DNA of 64,000 bases from assembly GCA_020746875.1 (NCBI GenBank), contig JAGTJL010000028.1, positions 186,001-250,000 on the forward strand, written 5' to 3'. Under the pieces are notes generated by a model. That model was given only the letters and a program-made list of their open reading frames with translations. It was not told where the DNA came from and ran no database searches. Position numbers and translations under genes: made by a program. The DNA is from Rhexocercosporidium sp. MPI-PUGE-AT-0058. Its lineage: Eukaryota; Ascomycota; Leotiomycetes; Helotiales. How positions within the stretch are numbered: position 1 is the stretch's first letter; each line of letters starts with the position of its first letter. Positions 34,859 to 46,214 of the stretch are shown here, in pieces.

Positions 34859-37800
34859 ATGGCTTCTTTTGCATTATCTCTAGTCACTCTTAGTGCTACT
34901 GATACTATCTAATGGCAGGATGCAAATAATCTACGGCTGGCTGCAATTGAACTCCAGAGGGAAAAGGTTCGAGATTTAGAACGCCGAGCACGGCTGCGTG
35001 AGATCGAAAGTACGACCTCGCGGTTAGAATCCCGAAGGGAAAGGGCGGAAGAGCTAGAGCTTCATTTACAACGGCATAAACTCTATGGTCCTCCTCAGAG
35101 CCAGAGAGAGATGTATGCGGTGCGGAGCCTGGATTAACTAAATCGAGACTAAGTATAGCAGCGAAAGCATGATGAGGCTTCTAAAAAGCGGATTGAGCAG
35201 CGGCGAGTAAGCGAATAACTAGAATTGGCTCGTAAGGAGAAGGCGAGTATTAATGATCGTAGGGAGGAGACGATCTTAGATGGAGATGCTATTGTTGCGC
35301 GAGACTGGGAAGTCTGGCGTTCGGAGGATAAAGCACGCCGTTTGAATCTACAGAAGCAGAAGATCGTGCGGGATAGAGCTGGGATAAGAGCCGGGATGCG
35401 AGGTGAAAGTGCGCGTCGGCGGCTGGTATTTAGCTAGTAAGCTATCGATGCTTATCTTAGTGCAAGGAGGGGCCGAGTAGATATGAGAGACTGGCGTTCA
35501 AGGTATACTTATTAGGTCGAGATTACGAATACTATTAACTAGATTATTATTAGGACAACCTATCCTCCGCGGTCACTGCTAATTTATGACGGCGAGATCC
35601 CGTCTTTTCTTAGATAAGAGTTCGAATATATGGGAAGGGTTTCGTCCACTTTCCTAGAGATTATTACGCCTAGTATTCAAATATTATATATGAAATCTTA
35701 TTAACAGGCTATCGCATACGCCTCTGTACGACTGCCTTGCGGGATCTGCGGGGGTTTATTCCAAGAAGATTGTACTACTTCTATGTCTCTTGAAGATAGG
35801 AACTTGCTATATTACCTCCAAGCCTCCCAGACGAGCCCGAATTCCTGCGTAATTACTGATAATTGTCTTTCTGTTTGCCAGACGTGCGGTTCTTGTATCG
35901 CGAAGAGGAAAATCTTACTTTAGTCCGCCGGGAACTTCGTGAATCGATTGTTCTGCCAAGATTACCCCGCTGCTCTTCGAGACCTTAATACTGTCGAGGA
36001 GTGTTTCCTTGCTTATGCTCATATTATTGGCGCTTTCCTGAAGCTCACTTCTGGCGCTTATAAGGGTATCGGCTACCGGGGGGCGCGTAGTTATTATATT
36101 ATTGTGAAGCAGGACCCGAGTAATATTCTTTTTATCTTGCTAGTAAAGAGACTATAAGATCACACTATTATTATAGTGAGCTAGGAAAGGGACACTCCGC
36201 CGTTAGAGGAGAATCTCGCTCGCTTCTGCTTAGTTAATAAGAATAATATGTTGCAAGCCTTAGTGTGGCTTTGTGCTTATAATCTTGTGTATCGATCAGT
36301 AACGATCGACTATAAGCTATTAAATTCCTGGCCTTTAGACCATATCCCGCAGGAGATTCGAGATGCCTTCCTTGCTATAGAGAGCAGTACTGCTTTAACC
36401 GTCCAAGACGAGCGGGAAGGTTATGCAACTTCTTTGGAACAGGGCTTGTTTGAGAATAAGCTTGATGCGGAAGTAGGAGATACTAAGCCGGGCATAATTA
36501 TTAGCCGGTCGTTCTTCTCCGACTTCCACGGTTAAGATCCACAGAGCACGACCGCTCTCTTAGCTAGTCTTTAAGCTGTTCTCGAGATCAAGGACTCCGA
36601 GGGCTTTCGCGGTATGTTCAACTTCCTCTCGTCCTACAATTGGCTGTCTAATATATATTACTGCTTAAGACGCGACGTTGACTCCTCGAAATCCAGGAGA
36701 TCGGGGAGGTCCCAGTGTAGACCGTCCTCCAGATCCGATTATTCTATACATCTCTTACCAGAATGTAACGGGAATACCACTCCTCGACTCCTTTACTGAC
36801 CCTGCGTACTTTATTAGTGCCTTCCCGACCTTGTTTCCTTATAGTATCGGAGGCCATTTAGGTGATATATATGGGAATCGACCTCAAAAGGTATTATTGC
36901 AGGATTTTGCGAAGTATACTATATTATATCACTCTTACTTGTGCGTAATACTCTCCACTTTCTGTATTATTATTAATAACCCAGATTTTCTTAATATTAT
37001 AATTTCATATTTTACCTCTACGACTTGATTCTCATCCGATAAGCGTGTCTCAGAAACTATTTCTAGGTCAAGAAGGGTTACTGGACGACCGCTACCGTAG
37101 ATCTAGCAAGGCTAATAGGCGACGAGCTGCACGCTACTGCAATACAATTTCAGAATAAGACGAAGATCTCGAATCCAGTGATTCATACCTTAATTAACAA
37201 TATGAGGATCATCTCGTCCTTTAATTCGGAGTCTTATAGAGAAAAGATCAGACTCCGTAATCTTATCTTCGGAAAGATAAGGCGTTTAGGGATTTCACTT
37301 ATTTGGTTCACGCTTAATCCCCGCGATATTGGGAATATTTTTATTATTAAGTTAGCTGGGGAAGATGTGAGCTTGAGCAACACAGGCGTCCGGGCGCGGT
37401 TAGTTAAATTAACGCTAAAGAACCCATGCCTCGTAACTTAGTACTTTCACGCCATTATTACCGCTTTCTTCGAATGTTTCTTTAAGTGTCTTTCCCGAGA
37501 AGTAGGTATCTTCGGTATAACCTCTTCATATTTCGGAGTAGTAGAATCAATTACTCGGATGATATTACACCTTCACGGTTTTGCCTGGCTTTCTGGAAAC
37601 TTTAGTACTATAAACTTATCCCAGAGGCTACGTACCGATATTCCTTTCAGGGACCGTCTTATTACTTATATATAATTAATAATCAAGGAGACGGTCGACC
37701 TTGTACTCGGTTAGCGATTTACTGCGACCGATCCTCCCGGCTCAGTTACTTTTAGTATCTTAAACGGCATGACCCCTAAAGAGTTTAAGGATGCTCTCAG

Positions 37801-40800
37801 TATCGACTCCAATAATATTGCTGCTAAGGTTCAAATGCACGTCTACTCTCATACTTATATTAAATATTAAAGGAAAGATATAAAGGCTCGCCTCGAGACT
37901 CGGCGGAGAGATAATGAGGAAGAGAGGCTTGCTGCTAATATCCTATTATTATTACTAACTCAGTAGCGGAAATCGCGAAGCGGTCTTCTTGAGATCTACC
38001 GATTCCTATTTCCACACTCCCTAGTGCCGGAGTCTTTTGTCACACCCGAAGGTTTTCTACGAATGCAGAGGAATTATTAGTTTATTAACAAGTATAACCT
38101 TGTTATTGCTTCTGTAATTAGATGTAATCACGACGTTAATTTTACGCCGATATCACCTAAGGTCCTTACAGCTGTCTACTACATGACCAATTATATTACA
38201 AAGTCTTAGACCGACCGTGGCCAGCTCGTATTTGCGGCGGCTATTTTAAAAAAGGCTCAGGAGGTCGCTAAAGCAAAAGCTGCTGCGGATGCTGGGTTAC
38301 CGGTCCCCCAGCTTCTAGATATGGCGAAATTTGTATTAAAGGCATATCACAGGTTTATAAGAGATATAGAGGTTAGGGCTCCTGCCGTTGCCCATTTCCT
38401 CCTGAAGTAACCTTTATTTTATATGCCACGAGGAGGGCGATTAGTGATTATTAACTTCCATAAGGTAAAAGCTGCTTTTCGAGCTAACCTTGCAGTATTA
38501 TTAAAGGATTCAGTCCCTGAATTAGGGACTGCGGAGGCAGAAGATTATACCGAGCTTAATGTAGAGAGTCGCCGGCCCTCGTTGTACGAGAATTACAGTA
38601 AGCGAGGCCAAAGACTAGTAGGTCTTTATTTCTACGAGTACGCCTCCTAGATCTACGTACAGAATTTTGCTGTAGCTGCAGGGCGTACTATGTGCTTCCC
38701 GTTCGAAGATATATACTTATAGCACGCAACTTATCTCCAGGTCTCGGCGAGTTCTACCGAAGCTCTGGCAATACTATTTCTATGCGGAAGCTTTACTCGA
38801 CTTTAAGATCCCGGCGATAGTGTTTTACTTAACACGTCTAAAACCCAAAATGAGATTGATAAGACCTTACTTAGGTTATTTTATCCGTGAAATAGGCTCT
38901 TTTTAGAATTTCAATAAGACGGCTTTTAGGACTTTCGCGCCTTAGAATATAAGAATACGTATATCTGGATATTAGTTCTTAAATCTCTGCCCTCGTATTT
39001 TATATACCTGTTTTAGAACGTTTTATTATTGCGCCGGAGTAAGGAAGCTACGGATAAGGATCGGAAGGAGCGAGGTATTGAGTTTAACGATTACTTGGAG
39101 ACTTTAAATGACGGCACTTATAATGGCGACGAGGTAAATAACATCGACCTCGACTTTTCCGCGTTCCTTTTTATATAATACTATTTACTCTAGGCAATAC
39201 TAGACGTCCGCGGCGATATTAGCTATGGCTCTAATAAGTTACGAATCTTATTAAGGCTAGTTAACGCTAGTATATAATTTTATAATAGTGCGATAGTCAA
39301 GATATAGGGCAAAGAACTGCAGCCGTCCTTAGGCTATGACTCTGAAGCTAAGATCTGTAATAGTATAGCCTCATTATGTACAGTTGACGAGTCGGCCTGC
39401 CTGATCCCTTCCCTCTACCTCTTGCCTCTTCTTAAAGCTTTACTGCCTATTTTACGCGCTATATTTCGCGCTACGCCTACTGTCGACTTAGTTCTTTCCT
39501 TGATCGAGAGCCAGTATTAGCTTAATAGCAAGCAGCAGCTCATTATCCGCGCTTTATTCGACCGGATCTTATATCCTATTCTGATTCGTACCGTCAAAGA
39601 TTAATTCCTGCTTTACTTCGGAGGCGTCGGTGGAGTTAGCAAGATATATTTGATTAAGGCTTTTCTTTTTGGCTTTCCATTATTAAAAAACGAGACGATG
39701 TTCTCCTGACGGCTTCTACTGGAGCTGCGGCTGTTAATATTGGCGGCTCGACTTATCACTTTGCCCTTGCTTTGTATGGCAACCAACTTGTACGACCAGT
39801 AATAAGGTTAAGGCTTGCGTATAAGAAGATTTTCATCGTCGATGAGATTAGTATGGTTAGCCTTAAGAGCTTTGTTCAATTAGACGACCGTTGCAATGCT
39901 ATTTAGGATATAAATAAAGAGGGCTTAACGGTCTTTGGCGGCCTTCCTATTGTGATCTTGTTAGGAGACTTTAACTAATTTACTCTTGTGGGTGGTTATG
40001 CAATTTGGAGATAGGACGTATCTTATAATTAAGTGCTTTAAACGGGAAAATCCATCTAGTCCCGCTTCGATAAGGTGGTTATCCTTATAGAGCAGATGCG
40101 ACAAGCAGAAGATTTACTTTTTTAAAGTATCTTAGAAAGAGCGCGCTCTGCAACTTTGACAGAAGAAGACGTAATTGTCTTGAATTCCCAGACGGTAGCT
40201 GCAAAAGAAGCAAGAGGAGAGCATCCGCCAGATCGGGCTGTAATCCGGATGAATTAATTTCGCGAGGACGTAAATCTCACTCATCTTAAAAGCTTCGCTA
40301 TAAAGACGGGACAGAAGATATATCTCTTCCTTGCTCGGCACGATATTCTAAATACGGCTACTATCGATCACGCACTCCTTATCAGGATGATGTTTCGAGT
40401 AGGGGAAGTAAACAAGCTTAAAGGCCCAGGTTTATTTGCTTTTACTTAGGGGATGCCTGTTATGCTACTACATAATACAATGACTAGCTTAGGCTTAATG
40501 AATAGTATGACTGCGACTGCAGAAAGGGCGATCTTAAATATCGATGTATTACGTGCGTATCTCTTTTCTTTGCTATTTTAGCTAATAATTCTTTAAAAGC
40601 TACTTAAATAGAGCTGGACGACTTATACGTCTTCTACACTTCCCTTCTCTTATGCTTCCTCATACGCCTAACTCACAAACACGACCTCTCGTTCCTAAGT
40701 ATACCTTCCACGCTCGTCCCGATCCTACCAATCGATATGACAGGAGAAATCTCTGAGCTCTTAAACCTTGCATTCCGTCGGTACTAAGTTCCGTTGACCT

Positions 40801-40960
40801 TGGGCTTTGCATTTACAGATTACAAGTGTCAGGGCTATACCTTCCATAGCCTTATTGTCGATCTGAAATTTCCTCCTCAGCGCGGCCTTAGTAAGCATAA
40901 AAAATGGACCTCTATTAACGTCCAGCTGGTATACACGAGGCTTGTATTCTTCTGACGAAG
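34859..40960 (+). mobile_element. Helitron, RIP-damaged, with Rep and PIF1-like helicase
   Basis: A rolling-circle element with many in-frame stops. From the ATG at 34859 a coiled, Arg/Glu-rich N-terminal region is followed by a Cys-rich block (CGICGG, CQTCGSC, about 35740-35915). Next are a Helitron-specific domain (EIRDAFLAIESS, 36350) and a Helitron-like N domain (PTLFPYSIGGHLGDIYG, 36830; LGISLIWFTLNPRDI, 37290). The Rep two-His motif HLHGFAWL is at 37568-37591 and the Rep tyrosines are in YYMTNYITK (38177-38203). The helicase has Walker A GGVGGVSKI (39620-39646), where the family has GK then S/T, and Walker B FIVDEISM (about 39832-39855). Motif V/VI is in AFTDYKCQGYTF (about 40810). Coding similarity stops near 40960. 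I could not place the TC and CTRR ends. Confidence 0.88.
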
Positions 40961-42332
40961 TTGGAGATCTGACTCTGCTGTCTCATCCCGGGTCGCCCCC
41001 CATTTTACAAACGTGATGATATCTACGAGGCCATCAGGGTGGGTGGCACAAGAATCCAGCTTGGTAGAAACACATGGGCTGGTGGGAACATACAGGCCGA
41101 TGCTAGATTTTGAGCTTCTACACACATGCCTGCACAAGAATCAAGGCCTAGCTGCAAGGCCGAGGAGCTTGCAAATGTCGCCTAAGTATCGTTTGCCGAA
41201 AGTGCCCTCCTCAACAATCGAAACTAATTCTTGACCGAGGCAAACAATGAAGCCAAAGTTCGCAGATCGGCCAGGTCAGTGGTTCTAGGGAAAGCGAAAG
41301 TTATGAGTTACTACCTGACAGTTCTCTTTCTCTGGCCCATTCGACAAGTCCCTGAATCCGGGAAGCCTGACAACAAACCAAGCTAACCCAAAACCCTCTG
41401 CTGGCCTAGCCGCCTCACTGTAGCCTATAGGAAGACCCGGATCCCCTTACTTTTGACCATCGACCCAGCGTGCAACACCAAAGGGCAGAGATCAGATCAT
41501 CCGGGCAGCAACAGCCACAATCCCCCTCCACCAAATGCCAACCACAATCCCCGACTTTCAAAGGCGATTAATAGCATCAAACCACAACCACTAATCCATC
41601 TTAACGCTTCTTCAGAAACTCACGCTCTGGAATTCCGTAAAAGACTTGTCGGACTTGATAAGAGATCTTCTCTTGAGGCTGAACCTCGCACTGCCACTAT
41701 CGATACGTTAGAGAGTTTATTTTTATTCGCTACAGCCGGAAGTACCACGTATACCTCTACCTATGTTGAATATCGAGTTTATTAAAGTGGACACAAGGCT
41801 AAATGAAAGCTCGCTTACAAAGATGATCTTACGTAGCTTATTCGTTTCGGATAGCTCAGCGCTAGATCAGCTTATACTGACCTTTGTTCTAGTAGTCAGT
41901 GTTCATTTCATCATGCGGACCTTTTTCCCTGGCTAGACGAGAGGGTAGTTGGATGGACAAGATAAAGAGATTGGACTAATTGCTGTCACTGAGTCAAGCA
42001 AGACGTTAGAGGCGGCTGGGGATACAGACGATGGAGAGTCATACGTAACTAGGAAGACCTCGATTTCGGGGGCTGAACACCCAAAGACTGAGGATTAAAT
42101 TTTTTCTTTCGCTGGTTCCGTTCAGTCTGCGAACGTGAGCAGCTGCTGCTTTAACCTGGGCCGAGGGCGAGCGTACCTGATCAGAGCCTGAGCATCCTAA
42201 GCACGCCCTGAGTCGGCGTACCCAATTTGGCCTTTGGTGTGCCCCGGCTACAGTTTCCCTTACCGAATTTTGCCCCGGGAATCCGTTTCTGCGCCCTCAT
42301 AGGGTTCCTGTCGAAGCAATTTTAGGTCACAA

Positions 42333-42353
42333 GGGGGGGGGGGGGGGGGGGGG
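42333..42353 (+). repeat. Homopolymer of 21 G
   Basis: An uninterrupted run of 21 G on the plus strand, flanked by ordinary sequence. Such a run can form G-quadruplexes, is length-unstable, and is easily miscounted in sequencing. Confidence 0.95.
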
Positions 42354-42746
42354 TCAGAATTCGTGGTCCACCCAGTACAAAACACACCAAAAAGCACACG
42401 TTTCACGATGCAGTGTTGGCAGCGCTGATATCCTCTAGAACCAGGAGGCAATAAGAGTATCAATTCAACACAATCTGCTGGAACGGAGTGTGAGATATTA
42501 AATCAATCAAGCCACAACTCCCCTTCAACATGTACATTATTATAGTGGATGCGTAAATTCAATTTGGAGTTAAGGGTCCTCCGCAACTACATTCATTACG
42601 CCACGGCTTACGTTAGTTGTGGACTTGATAGGTCGACATTTTTCCAATTTTGGGAGAAAGTAAGTTTACTTGCTAATTACCTGGTATTCGTCCAAAAACG
42701 GCTGTACGATGATTCTGTTTGAAATGCTCTAGAACACCCGGCTAGA

Positions 42747-42754
42747 GCTTTGAT
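42747..42754 (+). repeat. hAT target-site duplication, left copy
   Basis: GCTTTGAT, identical to 46074-46081. Confidence 0.93.
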
Positions 42755-45700
42755 CAGTGTAACAAATTTCTAATCTACTACTTGAGTAGTAATCTAGAGT
42801 AGTAAATTAGATTAGATTAGATTAAATTAGTAAAAAATCTAAAAATCTAAGATTAGATTTAGAGTAGTAAATCTTGCTTAATCTAGATTATTAGATTATT
42901 AATAAACTTATTTTATATAAGTTAATATATAAATAAGTAATTTAAGGGATATTAAATTTAAGACTAATGTAATTAAATCCTTTTATTTATAATTATACTT
43001 AATAAACTAATCAATAATAAATATATCCTCGTCTCTAATATTAATTCTTTCTTCTTCTTTTAAGTCTTCTTTAAAAACACTCCAGCTTTTCAAAGAGATT
43101 ATTAATTCAAAAGTTTCTTTACTAAGCCTATTTCTTAGCTTATTAATAATAAGAGCCCTTTGATTAAAATATCTCTCCGAAGACGCGGAAGTTGCCGATA
43201 TTTGTAAATAGTTGCGAGCTATTAAAGATAAAACTAAAAATTTGTCTTTATTATTAAACCAAAAGGTTAAAAGTTAAACCTAATAAAATAAAATATTAAT
43301 ATTTATTTTAATAAAATAATAATATAGTAATTAAAGACTTACAATTCTATTTACTCTTCTTTCGTCGAAATATAAAGTAAATTCATCAACTTCGTCGTTA
43401 TCGTTGTTTTCTATATATATATCTAAATCGTCGTCATCGTTTCGATTTAAATTTATATTTTCGGCTTGTTGTAAAAGAGGTAAACTTAATAAATAGTCTT
43501 GTTTATATCTATAAAAGTTAATAAGTTATTCTTTAATAATTATTCTTTAAAAATATAACTTACATATTATATATTTCCCTTAATCGATTTAATATATCAG
43601 TCGATTGACCTCTGTTAAGGCCTATAAGCTCTAAACCGTCTCTTTTAATTCTAAGATCTAAAATCAAAGATAAATATAAAGCTTTATTATCAAGGTTTAT
43701 ACCCTGCTTAAGGTAATATTTCCTTAATTTAGCAATGCCTTTGTTTATAGCATCTATAAATAAAGGATCCTAAAAGAATAATTAGCTTATTTTATTCGTA
43801 TTTATAAAGTTATACTTACATTTAATTCTTCTCGAATAGTTTCTAACCGATTATATATATTATATACCTCTAGTATTAAATAATACATAATCAAGTATTT
43901 ATCGGCTTGTAATTTCGTAGTAGCTTTTATAAAGATATTAAATATCTTAAAGCACTTTTCTAAATATAAAATCTCGGAGTCTCTTAATAAAAGAATAGTT
44001 TTATTCTTTTTAAAAGCTTTTGACTCGAATAAGCTAATAACGATTTTAATAGCCGGCCAAAAGTGTAAAAAGTCTTTAAACATATTAGTTGTTAAAGACC
44101 ACCTTATTTTTTAATCTAAAGTAATATTAATTAATATATTATTAATAATATATATCTTAATAAAATAACTTACCAAGTTAAAGTATTTTAGGGTTTTGTA
44201 TATTAAGAGTTTGTATTTGGCTCTTTAATAATTTTATATTTTCTTGAGAATATTTAATTCCAATTATTATTCTTCGAATTCGATTCCATAAAAAAATATT
44301 TAAATAAAAGTTAATTTATTAATAAATAATATCAATTTATTATAAGAGTAAACTTACTATTCAGTATATCTTCTTCAATTTCGTCTTCATTTTCAATATT
44401 ATAATCTTGTAATGTTTATAATAAGACTTCGAATAAATAAAGGCCAGAGTGAGGCTCTTTTAAATCCTTCATAGCTAATAAATGAGACTTTAATTGAAAG
44501 TCTTCATTAATATAATGACTATATTAAGTTAGTAATTTATTTGCCTTAATTGGATTTTAATAGTACTTACATTGTAATTCCAAGATAAGAGTCTTGATTA
44601 ATAGCTGTCCAAGCGTCTAAAGTTAGACTAAAAGAACCGTTTGTTTTAATATTTTTATTAAGCTCTTCTTTTATTAAAAATTGTTTCTCCAAATAAAGAG
44701 AATTTAAATCTTCTTTAAGAGCTTGATAATATAACTTCGGGACTTGACTATAAAGTATTAATATAATTACTTTATAAAAGTTATAATAAAAACTTACTTA
44801 TTAAAATAAAATAACAACTCTTTAAAAGAGTTTGAAGTAATTGCTCGGAACGATATATTATTTAATATAATAAACTTAAAAAGAAGCTTCTTAAATTTAT
44901 TAATATCAAATACTTCTTCAAGAGATTTAGGCCGTTTAGCAGCTCTTTGTCTAATAAAAGCGTCCGAAATAGTACTAGTGGTTCCTCGTAAAGATTCGGT
45001 TACGTCGGAATCTATAAATAATTATTAACTTAAATCTTTAATAAAATTAAAAAATAAATACGTACCATCGTCTAAATTACTTAAAACTCTTCTTATATTA
45101 AAAGCTTTATGAGAGTATTTATAATAAGCAATATAATTACTCGTAAACTCGTAAACTCTTTCGTTTTTCCAAGTTTTACTATTAATTAATTAATAAATAT
45201 TTTAATAAGTATTAATAAAAGGGTTATATAACTTACTTGCAACCGGGACGTAAACATTTAATAATAACTATTCGATAGTTTTCGATATTTTCCGGATTTT
45301 CTTTAAGAGAATTTAAAGTCTTAGAAAATAGCTTCTTTTTAAATATAATAAGGCTATTTTCTAATTCTTCAAGCTTAAATTCAGGAGAATTTTGAGTTAT
45401 ATTTAAGGCGACGGAGGTTTTATTGACCATTTTGAATAATAAGTAATAGAATAAGATCGATAGTTATATAATAACTTAATAATAATAAATAAGATAAATA
45501 GAATACTTTGAATAAAGAAAAGTAAGCTTTCATGAAAGGAAACGACTTATTTATACCTATCTTTAAGTTCTAGTATATTCTATACCTTAAAAATAATTAA
45601 TAATATAAAAGAAAGCTTTAGAGAGTTGATTTATAACTCGAATTCTAATCGAAAAGTCTAGAAAAGTTGATTTATAATCTGATTTATAATTCAAAACATT

Positions 45701-46073
45701 TCTAATATAATAATTATTAATTTAATTAATAAGCTGTAAACAATCTTTAATTTATAATATTACCACTTATTAATAGTTTAGCTTTATTAAACAGTTTCTT
45801 AATTAAAGTTATATTTATAAAGTTATTAAGTAAACTACGTAAAAGAATCATTATTTGGTACTCGGGTAGAGCCGCTCGCTAAGCCTTATTTGGTAAAGAC
45901 CGTGGCTTTAAACTATTTTCGGCTAGTGCAATAATCACATGACTACTACTCAAATAGTAATCTAAAGTAATAGATTAGATTAGACTAGATTTAAAGTAGT
46001 ATATAAATTTACTAAATTAGAGTAGAGTAGTAAGTACTACTCTAATCTAATCTAATCTATTTGTCACACTGGC
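42755..46073 (-). mobile_element. hAT transposon, 3,319 bp, perfect 8-bp duplication
   Basis: The ends read CAGTGTAACAAAT on the left and, reverse-complemented, CAGTGTGACAAAT on the right, the classic hAT terminus. Both are flanked by identical 8-bp copies of GCTTTGAT. Both subterminal regions are crowded with variants of TCTAATCTA/TAGATTAGA and ACTACTCTA, in direct and inverted orientation, probably transposase-binding arrays. The interior carries a spliced transposase on the minus strand. It is very AT-rich, yet its frames are largely preserved, unlike the RIP relics nearby. Confidence 0.93.
43007..45430 (-). pseudogene. hAT transposase, intron-rich, internally deleted
   Basis: It starts with the ATG at 45430. 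Exons are separated by short introns with GTAAGT/GTACGT donors and TAG acceptors (first donor at about 45236). They read through KTWKNERVYEFTSNYIAYYK, DAFIRQRAAKRPKSLEEVF, FSLTLDAWTAINQDSYLGIT and LLAMKDLKEPHSGLYL, the normal hAT order. An in-frame TAA at 44418-44416 probably replaces Gln. The central DNASNN and CIAHIINL blocks are missing: the donor near 44352 has no acceptor before the next recognisable block (WNRIRRIIIGIKYSQ), so a deletion is likely. A second TAA precedes KIRWSLTTNMF. The C-terminal dimerisation block (QISATSASSERYFNQRALII) and terminal TAG at 43009-43007 are intact. Non-autonomous as it stands. Confidence 0.85.
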
Positions 46074-46081
46074 TTTGATTA
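46074..46081 (+). repeat. hAT target-site duplication, right copy
   Basis: GCTTTGAT, identical to 42747-42754. Confidence 0.93.
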
Positions 46082-46214
46082 TAAGAGGATCGTGGTTGCC
46101 GTGGGTAAGTGCGGCATATAAAGTACACTTTGAAGAAACCCATCGAAAATTCAAACACGAGTGTTCAAATGGTTTTGAGCCATTATATGCGTCTCGGTCA
46201 CGCATTGGTCGTAT

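Larger units (their letters stand above)
40961..42754. other. GC-balanced spacer, nothing recognised
   Basis: The composition changes sharply from the Helitron tail. Open frames at 41013-41234 and 41453-41785 (plus) have weak coding character and no recognised domain. The segment contains a long poly-G run and ends at the hAT target duplication. It could be flank, or DNA carried by the Helitron. Confidence 0.45.

Noticed and set aside
41453..41785. 110-codon plus-strand frame after the Helitron
   Set aside because: Low-complexity Asn/Pro/His content and no domain or splice support.
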